Assembly: GCF_019837165.1 (NCBI RefSeq)
Contig: NZ_JAGYHC010000001.1
Location: forward strand, 620,001-684,000
Direction of reading: 5' to 3'
DNA from: Virgibacillus sp. NKC19-3
Lineage (GTDB): Bacteria; Bacillota; Bacilli; Bacillales; Amphibacillaceae
Length of the DNA: 64,000 nucleotides
A program made the position numbers and the translations under genes. Shown in pieces: positions 16,597-25,922 of this stretch. Position 1 is the first letter of the stretch. Every line of letters starts with the position of its first letter. The notes under the pieces are model-generated. The model was not told the origin of the DNA. It saw only the letters and a list, made by a program, of their open reading frames with translations, and did not search any database.

Positions 16597-17439
16597 TTAA
16601 AATTCTTCATAAATAGCAGGATCCAAGTTGTTATTTCTACCATCCGGGCGAGTCAATGATGCAAGTGTACCCATGTCCTCGTCATCAAGTGAAAAATCAA
16701 AAATGGATATATTTTCTAATTGTCGCTCGTAAGATGCAGATTTAGGGATGGCGATTGCCCCTAATTGATAATGCCAGCGTAAAATAACTTGGGAAGTCGT
16801 CTTGTTATGACGGTCGGCAATTTTTTGAATCGCTTCATTTTGTAAAACGTCATTTGCACGTGCTAATGGACTCCAAGACTCTGTCTGAACGTTATTTTCC
16901 TCATGCCATTTTCTTTGGTCTTCTTGGTTGAAAAATGGATGTAATTCGATTTGATTAATGCTTGGTTTCACTCCTGTTTCCTTGTGTAAGCGCTCGAGAT
17001 GTTCAGGCAGGAAATTACACACACCAATAGAACGAACTAATCCCCACTTTTTAGCGTCAATTAACGCTTGCCAAGCTTCTACGTACATATCTTGGTTCGG
17101 GTTGGGCCAATGGATAAGATATAAATCATAATAATCCAGATTCGCGCGATATAACGATTCTTGAATGGTCGTAACGGCTTTATCGTATGTGTGATAACGA
17201 CCTGGTAATTTGGATGTAATTCTCAAATCACTTCTTGGAATAGAACTACGCTTCAGGGACTTACCAACAGTACCCTCATTTTCATAATTATAAGCCGTAT
17301 CAATGAGTCGATAGCCTATATCCATTGCACTGGTTATCGCATTGACACCGTCATTTCCATTAAGGTTATACGTGCCAAAACCGATAGCCGGAACAGTCAT
17401 GCCATCATTAAGTGTGATCTCTGGAATGGAATGGTGCAT
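16597..17439 (-). CDS. Aldo/keto reductase (YtbE/YvgN-like)
   Basis: A 280-residue NADPH-dependent aldo/keto reductase. The catalytic tetrad is visible: Asp and Tyr in RLIDTAYNYENE, Lys in TSKLPGRY and His in LIHWPNP. The cofactor-binding IPKSASYERQLEN follows near the C-terminus. The short form resembles Bacillus YtbE/YvgN, which reduce methylglyoxal and other aldehydes. ATG at 17439 has AAAAGGAGGA upstream; 13 extra upstream codons lack a start signal. Single gene. Confidence 0.88.
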   Translation of the reverse strand: MHHSIPEITLNDGMTVPAIGFGTYNLNGNDGVNAITSAMDIGYRLIDTAYNYENEGTVGKSLKRSSIPRSDLRITSKLPGRYHTYDKAVTTIQESLYRANLDYYDLYLIHWPNPNQDMYVEAWQALIDAKKWGLVRSIGVCNFLPEHLERLHKETGVKPSINQIELHPFFNQEDQRKWHEENNVQTESWSPLARANDVLQNEAIQKIADRHNKTTSQVILRWHYQLGAIAIPKSASYERQLENISIFDFSLDDEDMGTLASLTRPDGRNNNLDPAIYEEF

Positions 17440-17661
17440 AGCTAATCCTCCTTTTTCGTGATATGTAAAGGTTACCACTTATGTACATCGATGTTCAAAT
17501 ATATAAACTAAAAAAGAAGGAAAACATAAGATGGTTGACACCTATTTCCCTTTTTGGAACGACGACGTGCTTCATTTTGTTATCGTAAATATGGATACGA
17601 TTAATAGTCTGGTTATAAACTAATCACAGAAAAGACATATGACAGGAGGAATCGACATTAA

Positions 17662-18093
17662 ATGGCTACCTTAATCGTAACCGATGAAATTATTATTCAT
17701 GCACCGCTTTCTAGGGTTTGGGAGGTACTTACACTTTCGAAATATGTTAGGAAATGGGACGATTTGCCGGTAGATTTCCAGGAAGAAGCGCTTTGTATGG
17801 GGAGTGAGATGATGTGGTTTTTTCCCGATGGTGGTTATGCCAAAAATACTGTCATCAAGGTGAAGCATCAAAAAGAAATGCAAATAGCGCTATATGTATC
17901 GAATTGGAATGTAAACCCAAATCCTGGGGAGATCATGTATAGTTATGAAATATTGACACATGGAAATGGTACAAGGCTGCGATTAAGACATGGGGATTTT
18001 TCGTTGCTTACGAATGGAAAGGATTTTCAAAAGGCATCTGCTGAATTTTCACATGTAGCAAAAAGGAAGATCAAGCAATTGGCCGAAGCCTAG
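17662..18093 (+). CDS. SRPBCC/AHSA1-type START-like domain protein
   Basis: The 143-residue protein has the SRPBCC opening pattern (VTDEIIIHAPLSRVWEVLT), a glycine-containing loop region, and a C-terminal helix (FSHVAKRKIKQLAEA). This fold makes a hydrophobic pocket for lipids or other small ligands; no specific role can be given. GACAGGAGGAATCG precedes the ATG. It stands alone, followed by a repeat array. Confidence 0.75.
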   Translation: MATLIVTDEIIIHAPLSRVWEVLTLSKYVRKWDDLPVDFQEEALCMGSEMMWFFPDGGYAKNTVIKVKHQKEMQIALYVSNWNVNPNPGEIMYSYEILTHGNGTRLRLRHGDFSLLTNGKDFQKASAEFSHVAKRKIKQLAEA

Positions 18094-18130
18094 TCTGATA
18101 ATCAACTGGGGGATAAGAGTGGTCCGCAAA

Positions 18131-18229
18131 TCTGAAGGAATCAACCGAAGAGATAAAGGTATCAACCGACAAGACAGAGAAATCCACCGCAACTTCGGGC
18201 ACCTCCCAGAGCGTACGAAAAATCAACTT
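18131..18229. repeat. Degenerate 21-bp repeat array, ATCAACCG core
   Basis: AATCAACCG at 18139, TATCAACCG at 18160 and AATCCACCG at 18181 recur every 21 bp, with a further AATCAACTT at 18221. The related array at 62181-62255 uses the same GAATC(A)ACCG core every 20 bp. The gap 18094-18334 also holds a hairpin, but no gene is supported. Confidence 0.65.
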
Positions 18230-18277
18230 CCCGAAGCAGGAATATTCAACGTATGCTGTTCAACTGCCATTGTAAAT

Positions 18278-18311
18278 GGAGTGAAGTACCAGCTTATGGG
18301 CACTTCACTCC
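18278..18311 (-). terminator. Hairpin downstream of katX
   Basis: A perfect 10-bp stem, GGAGTGAAGT (18278-18287) with 18302-18311, lies 24 bp beyond the catalase stop codon. The T-run is weak, so termination is probable but not certain. Confidence 0.5.
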
Positions 18312-18334
18312 GCATCGTCCGTAAATTGTTTTTT

Positions 18335-19951
18335 CTAATAAGGCTCAGCATCATGTCCTTTTTCTGTCGCTTGTTTCGGCGCTTTTTCAGCATCTTTATT
18401 TCCGAGGGGATTTTGACTGGAACTATCCTTGTCTTTCATCTTCTTTGCTTCATCCAGTCCATCGCGCAGGCGTCGTCCGTATTCATCATCCGCGCTTTGG
18501 GCAAGTGCAATCATTTTATCTTGAATTTCTTGGCTACATTCGGAAATATCAGCTACAAGGTTAGAAATCAAATCATCTTTTTCCCAGTCTTCAAACCAGC
18601 GGAAGGTTTCACCGGCTTGTTTCGTATTGTCGTTTCGTTCGATGGATTCGCGTACGAGTTTTCCTTCGACTTTTGGCGTATGTTCTTTTCCAACTTGTTC
18701 TGCTTCCTTTAAGCCACCCAAGCTAGATGGTTCATAGTTAACATGCGGGTTTTGCTCGGGTGCTTTGTCGTTGGATTGCCGCATTGGCCCACCTTCATGA
18801 TTGGTTGCTACGCGCTTCTCGGCAGCATTAATCGGTACTTGCAAATAATTAGCACCAACACGATAGCGCTGTGTATCAGAATACGAAAAGGTCCTGCCTT
18901 GCAGCATTTTATCATCGGAAAAATCTAGTCCATCCACAAGAACCCCGGTGCCGAACGCAGCTTGTTCTACTTCAGTAAAATAATTTTCCGGATTTTTGTT
19001 GAGAACCATTTTTCCGACTGGAAGCCATGGGAACTGATCTTGTGGCCATATTTTGGTGTCATCAAGTGGATCGAAATCCAGTTCAGGGTGCGCATCATCA
19101 CTCATTATCTGTACGAAAAGTTCCCATTCTGGATATTCACCACGCTCAATTGCGTCATATAAATCCTGTGTAGCATGGTTGAAGTTTGTAGCTTGGATAT
19201 CATTTGCCTCTTGTTGGGTTAAATTTTTAATACCTTGCTTTGGTTCCCAGTGGTATTTCACAAGTACTGCTTCACCATCCTTGTTCACCCATCGATACGT
19301 ATTAACCCCAGAACCTTGCATCATCCGATAGTTTGCCGGAATTCCCCAAGGCGAATAAATAAATGTAACCATATGAAAGGATTCTGGGGAATTCGCGCAA
19401 AAATCAAAGAAACGCTCACTATCTTGAATATTTGTAATGGGATCGGGTCTGAATGCATGAATCATGTCAGGGAATTTCATAGCATCCCGAATAAAGAAGA
19501 TTTTTATGTTGTTTCCAACTAAATCCCAGTTGCCATCTTCTGTGTAAAATTTAACTGCAAACCCGCGTGGGTCACGAAGCGTTTCTGGAGAGTGTTTGCC
19601 ATGAACCACCGTTGAAAAACGAATGAAAAGTGGTGTCTGTTTCCCTTTTTCCTGAAAAAGTTTAGCCCGTGTATAGGTTGAAATAGGTTCATCGCCAACC
19701 GTTCCATATGCTTCAAAATATCCATGCGCACCTGCACCGCGAGCATGAACAATGCGCTCCGGTATCTTTTCTCTGTCAAAATGGCTGATCTTCTCGATGT
19801 AATCATAGTTTTCGAGTGTCGCCGGGCCGCGGCTCCCTACAGTTCTTATGTTTTGGTTGTTTGTAACAGGATGTCCTTGTCTTGTTGTTAATGTGTCGTC
19901 ATTTTCCATATGCGTTTGATGGTTGGTTTCATTTGATGGATCTTTGCTCAT
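18335..19951 (-). CDS. katX: KatX-type spore catalase
   Basis: This 538-residue monofunctional haem catalase destroys hydrogen peroxide. [10 protein letters not shown] carries the distal catalytic His, [13 protein letters not shown] the conserved Asn region, and [11 protein letters not shown] the proximal haem-ligand Tyr. Its length with a C-terminal extension and overall sequence match B. subtilis KatX, the catalase of the developing spore, rather than the ~480-residue vegetative KatA. ATG at 19951 has GGAGGT upstream. It is divergent from the cortex-lytic sleL-like gene, another spore function. I could not identify a convincing sigma-F promoter by eye. Confidence 0.9.
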   Translation of the reverse strand: MSKDPSNETNHQTHMENDDTLTTRQGHPVTNNQNIRTVGSRGPATLENYDYIEKISHFDREKIPERIVHARGAGAHGYFEAYGTVGDEPISTYTRAKLFQEKGKQTPLFIRFSTVVHGKHSPETLRDPRGFAVKFYTEDGNWDLVGNNIKIFFIRDAMKFPDMIHAFRPDPITNIQDSERFFDFCANSPESFHMVTFIYSPWGIPANYRMMQGSGVNTYRWVNKDGEAVLVKYHWEPKQGIKNLTQQEANDIQATNFNHATQDLYDAIERGEYPEWELFVQIMSDDAHPELDFDPLDDTKIWPQDQFPWLPVGKMVLNKNPENYFTEVEQAAFGTGVLVDGLDFSDDKMLQGRTFSYSDTQRYRVGANYLQVPINAAEKRVATNHEGGPMRQSNDKAPEQNPHVNYEPSSLGGLKEAEQVGKEHTPKVEGKLVRESIERNDNTKQAGETFRWFEDWEKDDLISNLVADISECSQEIQDKMIALAQSADDEYGRRLRDGLDEAKKMKDKDSSSQNPLGNKDAEKAPKQATEKGHDAEPY

Positions 19952-20221
19952 ATTTTTACCTCCAATGTCGTATCGATTTGCATGCTTATTTCTAAGCAAA
20001 CCTCAGGCAAAAAATGAGGCTTATACTTAGGGTTTATGCATCTATCTATAACGTTGCCAAAAGTGGTTAGGATTATCCACGTTTTTTGATGTATTTACCG
20101 ATGAAGTTACCCGTTTGATAAGCAATTGTTGGCTTCCAAAAGCTATCTCAATTCCATTTAACAGGACATGTGTCACATGAATACCCTACTAAATAGAGAC
20201 TGTAAATGAAGGAGGAAAAAG

Positions 20222-21634
20222 ATGCAGATACATGTGGTGCAGCGTGGTGAATCTTTATGGAGGATAGCACAGCACTATGGTTCAGATATGAATCAAATTG
20301 CTTACGTCAACGAATTGGATAATCCGGATGTGCTTGTCGTGGGGGAGGCGCTCGTTATTCCGGATCCGAACCGGGAATATGTTGTGCAAGCAGGAGATAA
20401 CCTTTGGTCTATTGCACAGATGTATGGTGTGACTGTGCAGGAGCTTGCGGAAGTTAATAATATTACAAATCCCTCGCTTATTTACATTGGACAAATGCTC
20501 ATTATTCCTTATTTCGCTCATGTCGTGCAGCCTGGGGAGTCGCTTTGGACTATCGCTCAAGTGTATGGGGTCACTGTTAACCAATTGGTGCAAGCAAATA
20601 ATATTGCAAACCCCGGCCTAATCCAGATAGGGCAGACATTGGGAATCCCTGCTGCAGATAGGCCAGTAACGGAAATAAATGCTTTTACCACGCAATTGAA
20701 TGAACAGGGCAGCCAGGAAGTATTGGCATTAGGAAGAAATTTCACCTATCTCTCCCCATTTTCTTATCATATGAATGCGGATGGTACGATTACAAATTTA
20801 CAGGATGAGCTAGTCCTGGAAGCGGCAAATGCTACAAATAGTGCCCCGCTGTTAGTGCTAACCAATTTTTCGAACGGGACTTTTGATTCAGATATGGCAG
20901 CTACGATACTACGTGATCCGGATCTTCAAGAAACATTGATATCCAACCTGATCCATGAGATGAATACGAAGGGGTATATTGGTATAAATTTTGATTTAGA
21001 ATATGTTTATCCAGCGGATCGTGAAAATTATAATGATTTTTTAAGGCGTACCGTTGCACGTATGCATCCACAAGGGCTTATTGTTTCCACAGCAGTTGCG
21101 CCTAAAATTTCAGCTGATCAACAAGGGTTGCTTTATGAGGCACATGATTACCGGGCCCACGGGGAAATCGTCGACTTTGTCTTTATCATGACATATGAAT
21201 GGGGCTGGGCTGGAGGCAGGCCTGGGGCGATTGCTCCTATTTCTAATGTGCAGCAAGTGCTGGATTATGCCGTAACCGAAATCCCCCGTAGTAAAATTGC
21301 CATGGGCATACCGTTATATGGACGTGATTGGGAAATTCCATGGGTGGAAGGGACAACGGCACGAACGATTAGTCCGAAAGCGGCTGTACAGCTGGCTGCC
21401 GGGTATGGCGCCGTTATCGCGTATGATGAAACGGCTCAATCTCCTTTTTTCCGTTATGTGGACGAAAATGGGCAAGCGCATGAAGTATGGTTTGAAGATG
21501 CCCGGAGTATGCAAGCAAAATATGATACGCTCAAGAATTATGGGCTACGGGGAGCAGGTTACTGGGTACTGGGAAATCCATTTCCCCAAAACTGGGCTGT
21601 CCTTCAAAACAATTTTGGAGTTAGAAAATTTTAG
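20222..21634 (+). CDS. sleL: SleL/YaaH-like spore cortex N-acetylglucosaminidase with three LysM domains
   Basis: The 470-residue protein starts with three LysM peptidoglycan-binding repeats (about residues 3-47, 51-96, 99-144; each HVVQxGESLW-like) followed by a glycoside hydrolase family 18 domain. The catalytic strand reads GINFDLEYV, ending in the proton-donor Glu, and YWVLG closes the barrel. SleL/YaaH enzymes degrade spore cortex during germination. They usually carry two LysM repeats; here there are three. No signal peptide is present, as in spore coat-targeted SleL. A GGAGG site precedes the ATG. Confidence 0.87.
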   Translation: MQIHVVQRGESLWRIAQHYGSDMNQIAYVNELDNPDVLVVGEALVIPDPNREYVVQAGDNLWSIAQMYGVTVQELAEVNNITNPSLIYIGQMLIIPYFAHVVQPGESLWTIAQVYGVTVNQLVQANNIANPGLIQIGQTLGIPAADRPVTEINAFTTQLNEQGSQEVLALGRNFTYLSPFSYHMNADGTITNLQDELVLEAANATNSAPLLVLTNFSNGTFDSDMAATILRDPDLQETLISNLIHEMNTKGYIGINFDLEYVYPADRENYNDFLRRTVARMHPQGLIVSTAVAPKISADQQGLLYEAHDYRAHGEIVDFVFIMTYEWGWAGGRPGAIAPISNVQQVLDYAVTEIPRSKIAMGIPLYGRDWEIPWVEGTTARTISPKAAVQLAAGYGAVIAYDETAQSPFFRYVDENGQAHEVWFEDARSMQAKYDTLKNYGLRGAGYWVLGNPFPQNWAVLQNNFGVRKF

Positions 21635-21635
21635 T

Positions 21636-21674
21636 CAGAAAAACGCTGAACGAGTGTAATTCGTATCAGCGTTT
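21636..21674 (-). terminator. Terminator of the DUF3891 gene, overlapping its stop codon
   Basis: AAACGCTGA (21641-21649) pairs with TCAGCGTTT (21666-21674); read on the minus strand it is followed by a T-run (GTTTTTCTG). The TGA stop codon at 21666-21668 is inside the stem. It may also serve the convergent sleL-like gene. Confidence 0.7.
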
Positions 21675-22451
21675 ATCTGTTTCATCTTCAACTAGAAGCA
21701 GGTCAATCTTTTGCAAAGGAGCTGCTTCATAACTAGGAATGAATCCTTTCGTTGAAATATCCTCTTTTGTAACTATTTTCTGCTTTAACGTAATTGGTAG
21801 TGGATTTTCTAAAGGGAATTCATGGATAGCAATAGTACGCTGATCTTTCCACGTAAGTTCCATTTTGGTGTCATGAAATTCTTCTAGTGCAGAAGGAATC
21901 GGGACGCCATCTCGGAAAAAAGGGTGTCCATCTTTCATCAGGACTCCGGGTTCATTTAAGCACAAATATAAAGATAGGCTATCACAAAGTTGGAGCAGGG
22001 CATAATGAGAATCAAATACAGCTTTATCAATATCGGATAAAGATGCAGCGATTTGCTGCTGTCGCTCTGTTTCTTGGTCGACAAAGGCTCTTGCTTCCCT
22101 TGAGGTCTCTTGTAAAAGGAAATTCATATAGTGCCTGCTGCATAGTAATCCTGCATACGAATCATGTTTCATTACTTCATCAATCCCATGTTTGTAAAAC
22201 ACGGTCTTTAAAGGGGTGGGAAAGTCGATAAAGGAATAAGGTTTCTGTTTTTGGTCATTCCAGAACGGTTGCTCATCAACAGGCTTCCACCCGAGATCAT
22301 GATTGTAAATCGCATATTCAACGGATTTGCAGCGACATGTTGCATCTTTCCATAAATCATTTCGCCAGTTTTTAACAATTTCGCCGGATATTTGAGCGTG
22401 ATCGTGTTGTTTGATCAAAACAAATTCATTTTCCCGTTCTCTGACAATCAT
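21666..22451 (-). CDS. DUF3891 family protein
   Basis: A 261-residue soluble protein starting MIVRERENEFVLIKQHDHA and containing HDLGWKPVDEQPFWND, the typical core of DUF3891. Conserved His and Asp residues (HDHAQISGEI, YNHDLGW) resemble a metal-binding HD-like arrangement, but this is inference. ATG at 22451 has AAGGGGGAT upstream; the open frame further upstream runs into a dispersed repeat and is not coding. Function is unknown. Confidence 0.75.
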   Translation of the reverse strand: MIVRERENEFVLIKQHDHAQISGEIVKNWRNDLWKDATCRCKSVEYAIYNHDLGWKPVDEQPFWNDQKQKPYSFIDFPTPLKTVFYKHGIDEVMKHDSYAGLLCSRHYMNFLLQETSREARAFVDQETERQQQIAASLSDIDKAVFDSHYALLQLCDSLSLYLCLNEPGVLMKDGHPFFRDGVPIPSALEEFHDTKMELTWKDQRTIAIHEFPLENPLPITLKQKIVTKEDISTKGFIPSYEAAPLQKIDLLLVEDETDKR

Positions 22452-22493
22452 TAGAAATCCCCCTTTTTTACAAGATAAGAATGTATAAAATTT

Positions 22494-22690
22494 GGGCGGT
22501 ACTAATCTTACTAATAGAGTAAGCCACGTCCGGCTCCGGCGCCCAGCAACTAGCAAACTTGCGCATTCCTCCACTACGATAAGTCAACATCGGCTCGTAC
22601 CTCACCGTGTTTCCTTTATCTCATTGCGGGGTGCTCCAGTTTGTACGTTGCTACCCGGGCGCTTGCGCCTTTGCTCCTTTTTGCCTTATA
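22494..22690. repeat. Dispersed repeat family B, long copy
   Basis: The 254-bp gap between two minus-strand genes is GC-rich compared with its surroundings. Its right part, GTTTGTACGTTGCTA then CCGGGCGC and GCGCCTTTG, recurs at 14325-14390 and 52995-53055. The left part (GCCACGTCCGGCTCCGGCGC, then a conserved-looking ~100 bp) is only here. No coding potential on either strand is convincing. Confidence 0.7.
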
Positions 22691-22705
22691 TACACCCCAT
22701 CTTTT

Positions 22706-23140
22706 TTACGATTCGTTTATTTCCTTTTTTCCTGCTCTTTTCAACAGATCAATAAGTGTTTCCTTTTCTTCTGTTGTTAGGTCGGAAAAGATTTCTTCGA
22801 TTGCGTTTTGGTGTTTGGGAAAAATGTCATCCATGACTTCTTTTCCCTTCTCGGTGATTTGAATATGAACAACGCGGCGGTCTTCTTTACTGTTACTTCG
22901 TTCAAGTAAATGGTTAGATTCTAATTTGTCGATGACATAGGTAATCGACCCTGTATTAATGAGGACAGCGTCAGAAATCTGCTTGACTGTTTGCCGGCCT
23001 TTGTGATATAAAGCCTCCAGAACAGTAAAATCCGATGTTTTCATTCCATGTTTATGGATATCTTTTTTAATTTGTTCTTGGATGGATTTAGCGGACTTCA
23101 TCAAAACAACAAATGATTTTAATGATAAATTCTCGCTCAT
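22706..23140 (-). CDS. MarR family transcriptional regulator
   Basis: The 144-residue winged-helix protein contains FTVLEALYHKG, a recognition helix NTGSITYVIDKLE and wing SKEDRRVVHIQITEKGK, all typical of MarR. It is similar in length to MhqR/YkvE, regulators of quinone stress, but the target is not shown by context. ATG at 23140 follows GGAGGTGATG. The promoter just upstream includes a GTTTAAT/ATTAAAC inverted repeat that the protein may bind. Confidence 0.85.
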   Translation of the reverse strand: MSENLSLKSFVVLMKSAKSIQEQIKKDIHKHGMKTSDFTVLEALYHKGRQTVKQISDAVLINTGSITYVIDKLESNHLLERSNSKEDRRVVHIQITEKGKEVMDDIFPKHQNAIEEIFSDLTTEEKETLIDLLKRAGKKEINES

Positions 23141-23155
23141 GCCATCACCTCCGCT

Positions 23156-23219
23156 GTTTAATCTGAATTGATTTATTCTTAATTAAACATAGTTTAGCTA
23201 ATGGATGCGTGAATGTCAA
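23156..23219 (-). promoter_or_regulatory. Promoter and candidate operator of the MarR gene
   Basis: On the minus strand TTGACA (23219-23214) and TAAACT (23196-23191) are separated by exactly 17 bp. Between the -10 box and the ribosome site, GTTTAAT at 23156-23162 and ATTAAAC at 23182-23188 form an inverted repeat, a plausible site for autoregulation. Confidence 0.65.
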
Positions 23220-23244
23220 TGAATCGTATGGTAGTACATATGGA

Positions 23245-23275
23245 AAAAGGAGCAACGTAATAACGTTTACGTTGC
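23245..23275 (-). terminator. Terminator after the universal stress protein gene
   Basis: GCAACGTAA (23252-23260) pairs with TTACGTTGC (23267-23275); on the minus strand the stem is followed by TCCTTTTTCC. Confidence 0.7.
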
Positions 23276-23287
23276 CCTACTCCACCA

Positions 23288-23725
23288 TTACTCAGGAGTT
23301 CTGATAACCAAGACATCACATGTTGCAGAACGTACGATTGATTCAGAAACAGAACCAATTAGGAAACGCTCAACCGTATTGAGACCTGTAGCCCCACAGA
23401 TAATGACATCAGCTTCTACGGATGCAACGATATCATTTGTGATAATGCTCCTTGGGGAGCCATGTTCAATTATTATATTTACCTTTTCAACACCTGCGGC
23501 TTCAGCTTGTGACTTGTATTTGTTTAAAAGTTCCTCTGAATGGCGCTGTGCTTGATCAATAATGGAATGATTATAACCTACAAACGAACGAGAATCAATT
23601 ATGTTTACAATGTTTAAGATGGAATTTTCATGCCGTTTTGCAACATCAATGGATTTGCGAAATGCATAGTCCGCTGCTTGTGATCCATCCACTGCTACTA
23701 GAATACTTTGATATTGATTTGCCAT
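23288..23725 (-). CDS. Universal stress protein, UspA family
   Basis: The 145-residue protein has the Usp fold: ILVAVDGSQAADYAFRKS at the N-terminus and the ATP-binding loop GATGLNTVERFLIGSVSE near the C-terminus, followed by CDVLVIR. The GxxGx9GS pattern suggests an ATP-binding member. Usp proteins accumulate in stress and stationary phase. ATG at 23725 follows AAAAGGAGTG. Single gene with a terminator. The ~290-bp gap upstream (23726-24016) holds only a terminator-like hairpin at its end. Confidence 0.88.
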   Translation of the reverse strand: MANQYQSILVAVDGSQAADYAFRKSIDVAKRHENSILNIVNIIDSRSFVGYNHSIIDQAQRHSEELLNKYKSQAEAAGVEKVNIIIEHGSPRSIITNDIVASVEADVIICGATGLNTVERFLIGSVSESIVRSATCDVLVIRTPE

Positions 23726-23977
23726 TTTCCAACACTCCTTTTCATGTAAACCATCCTCATTACTATTTTAACGTAAATTATCTTTAAAAGCCTGCGATAA
23801 GGTTTATAGGATTCACGTAGACTTTCACCATTCATTGGCGACAAGTCACGTTCATCTAATCTTAGTTGCAACGCGGGGATCTCTACGTTTTTTAACCAGT
23901 CGCTTTTCGCTTTTGTTCCCCTGCAATCAGTACTTTATAAGATTTATCTTGGCGGAGGAGGCCAGCATAGTAAGAAG

Positions 23978-24004
23978 CCCTGCTCATTCGTTGCCTAAGC
24001 AGGG
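23978..24004 (-). terminator. Hairpin downstream of the aldo/keto reductase gene
   Basis: CCCTGCT (23978-23984) pairs with AGCAGGG (23998-24004), 12 bp beyond the stop codon of the minus-strand gene. The following CTTCTTA is a weak T-tract. Confidence 0.55.
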
Positions 24005-24016
24005 TCCTTCCTTATT

Positions 24017-24949
24017 TTATGAAAATAGATCATCAATGTGTTGGGTTTCTTTTTCTGTTAGTTGTACATCTAGTGCTTTTAAATTGTTTAATACTTGGTC
24101 TGCATTCTTAGCACCTGGAATAACCGTATCGATGGAATCACGCGTTAGATACCAGGCTAAAACAACATGAGCCACTTCCGCCTGTTTGGCGTTGGCAATT
24201 TCACGTAGTTGTTCCACCTTTTCCAGGTTTTGCTTAAATGCTTCGCCTTGGAGATGTGGCATTTTAGATCGGAAGTCGTTAAATGTTGTGTCTTTTGTAT
24301 ATTTCCCGGCAAGCAATCCTGATGCAAATGGGAAAAATGGAACGTAGGAAATTTTATTTTCTACTGTATAAGGAAGATGGGTCTCTTCTGCTTGACGGTT
24401 TAGTAGATTGTAATGCCCCTGATAAACATCGACATAGCCATCTCGATTTGCCTCTTTTAATTGATCCAGCGAAAAATTGGATACCCCGATGGCTCTAATT
24501 TTGCCTTCGTCTTTCAATTCTTTTAATGCACCGACAGCTTCGTCTTTTGGCGTATGTTCATCCGGCTTATGAATATAAAATAAATCAATATAGTCCGTTT
24601 GCAGCCGTTTTAAACTTTCTTCCACCGTTTGTTTTAGGAATGAAGGGGTGTTGTCAATGGTTTGCTCATCACCAATGACCTTCTGTGCCCCTTTTGTGGC
24701 AAGTACAATATCATTGCGCTTTCCAGTTTGCTTTACAGCTTCTCCAACTAGTTCCTCCGAACGGCCTTTGCCATAGCTGAATGCCGTATCGATAAAATTC
24801 AGACCGGCATCTACTGCAGTACGGACGACGTTTTTGTTGTTTTCTTCATCTAAATTTGGATAAAGATTATGCCCACCAATTGCATTGGCACCAAGTCCAA
24901 TTGGATTTACATATAAATCTGTTTTGCCGATTTGTACGTTTTTGGTCAT
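24017..24949 (-). CDS. Aldo/keto reductase, YccK/IolS-like
   Basis: This 310-residue reductase belongs to the longer AKR11/12-like group: NPIGLGANAIGGHN at the N-terminus, catalytic Asp and Tyr in FIDTAFSYGKGRSE, Lys in LATKGAQK and His in LFYIHKPDEHTP. VIPGAKNADQVLNNL binds the NADP phosphate. Length and sequence fit B. subtilis YccK, a paralogue of IolS. The ATG at 24949 has AAAAGGAGTG upstream, favouring it over the 25 additional in-frame codons. Single gene. Confidence 0.87.
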   Translation of the reverse strand: MTKNVQIGKTDLYVNPIGLGANAIGGHNLYPNLDEENNKNVVRTAVDAGLNFIDTAFSYGKGRSEELVGEAVKQTGKRNDIVLATKGAQKVIGDEQTIDNTPSFLKQTVEESLKRLQTDYIDLFYIHKPDEHTPKDEAVGALKELKDEGKIRAIGVSNFSLDQLKEANRDGYVDVYQGHYNLLNRQAEETHLPYTVENKISYVPFFPFASGLLAGKYTKDTTFNDFRSKMPHLQGEAFKQNLEKVEQLREIANAKQAEVAHVVLAWYLTRDSIDTVIPGAKNADQVLNNLKALDVQLTEKETQHIDDLFS

Positions 24950-25108
24950 CTGTAAACACTCCTTTTTTACTGATGTTGTTTCTATTCTTCTTTTTATTGT
25001 ATTAAACGTGGATAATGAAAACAACTCTTTGACTTATGACTACGTTACGTTTACCTCATGTTACAGAGGGAATAGAATGAACAGATTGATCGAATGGAGG
25101 AGTTACCA

Positions 25109-25753
25109 ATGAAAATCGGAATTATTGGAGCATCTGGTAAAGCAGGAAATTTCATCAAAAGGGAAGCTTTAGATAGAGGAAATGTTGTAACATCTATTGT
25201 AAGGGATGAAGGAAAATTAACCGGGAAAAGCGATTTTATCATCGAAAAGGATATATTTGATTTACAAACAGAGGATATAAAGGACCTCGATGTGTTGGTG
25301 AACGCGTTCGGCGTGCGTGAGCCAGGAAAGGAACATCAACACGCGGAAGCAGGCAGGGTCTTAATGGATATCGTAAAAGGAGCCCCTGAAACACGATTAG
25401 TTGTCGTGGGCGGCGCAGGTAGTCTATTTGTAGATAAGGAAAAAACGACAACATTAATGGAGACAGCTGATTTTCCAAAAGAAGCTTATCCAACCTCCGT
25501 CAATCAAGGGAAAAATCTGAAGGAATTGAAACAATCCAGTGGAATCAATTGGGTTTTCATCAGTCCTGGTGCCGTCTTTGATCCGGAAGGCCAAAGAACC
25601 GGTTCGTATCAAAAAGGGAAAGATATGCTTATCACAAATAAAAAAGGAGAAAGTTATATAAGCTACGCTGATTATGCCATTGCTGTTCTGGATGAAATAG
25701 AAACCCCCGTACACGATAATGAAAGATTCGCAGTTGTAGCAGAAGCGGAATAA
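25109..25753 (+). CDS. NAD(P)-binding oxidoreductase, atypical SDR (NmrA/YwnB-like)
   Basis: The 214-residue protein begins MKIGIIGASGKAGNFI, a Rossmann GxxGxxG dinucleotide loop, and continues with LDVLVNAFG, LVVVGGAGSL and WVFISPGAVF, as in atypical short-chain dehydrogenases related to NmrA and B. subtilis YwnB. Members act as NAD(P)H-dependent reductases or redox sensors. ATG at 25109 follows GGAGGAG. Single gene with a clear terminator. Confidence 0.82.
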   Translation: MKIGIIGASGKAGNFIKREALDRGNVVTSIVRDEGKLTGKSDFIIEKDIFDLQTEDIKDLDVLVNAFGVREPGKEHQHAEAGRVLMDIVKGAPETRLVVVGGAGSLFVDKEKTTTLMETADFPKEAYPTSVNQGKNLKELKQSSGINWVFISPGAVFDPEGQRTGSYQKGKDMLITNKKGESYISYADYAIAVLDEIETPVHDNERFAVVAEAE

Positions 25754-25764
25754 TGAAAAACTGG

Positions 25765-25804
25765 CTGGCATCTTATGTGGTTCACACAAGATACCAGCTT
25801 TTTT
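25765..25804 (+). terminator. Terminator after the NmrA-like gene
   Basis: CTGGCATCTT (25765-25774) pairs with AAGATACCAG (25788-25797) with one mismatch, followed by CTTTTTT. Confidence 0.85.
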
Positions 25805-25922
25805 GTATGAGTGTGGATAGAGGTTAAGGAGCGTTGACTACCATCTTAATTCATTACGAAAAGGCAGATTCCTTAATAAAAGCAGAATTCTCAGGAGGTA
25901 TAACTATATTCTCTGTTGATTA

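Noticed and set aside
18119-18712. 197-codon plus-strand frame as a gene
   Set aside because: It begins in the 21-bp repeat array and then runs antisense through the end of the catalase gene; no family resemblance.
20167-20179. CATGTGTCACATG palindrome as an operator of the sleL-like gene
   Set aside because: Arms are only 6 bp and no promoter match could be aligned with it; too weak to list as a site.
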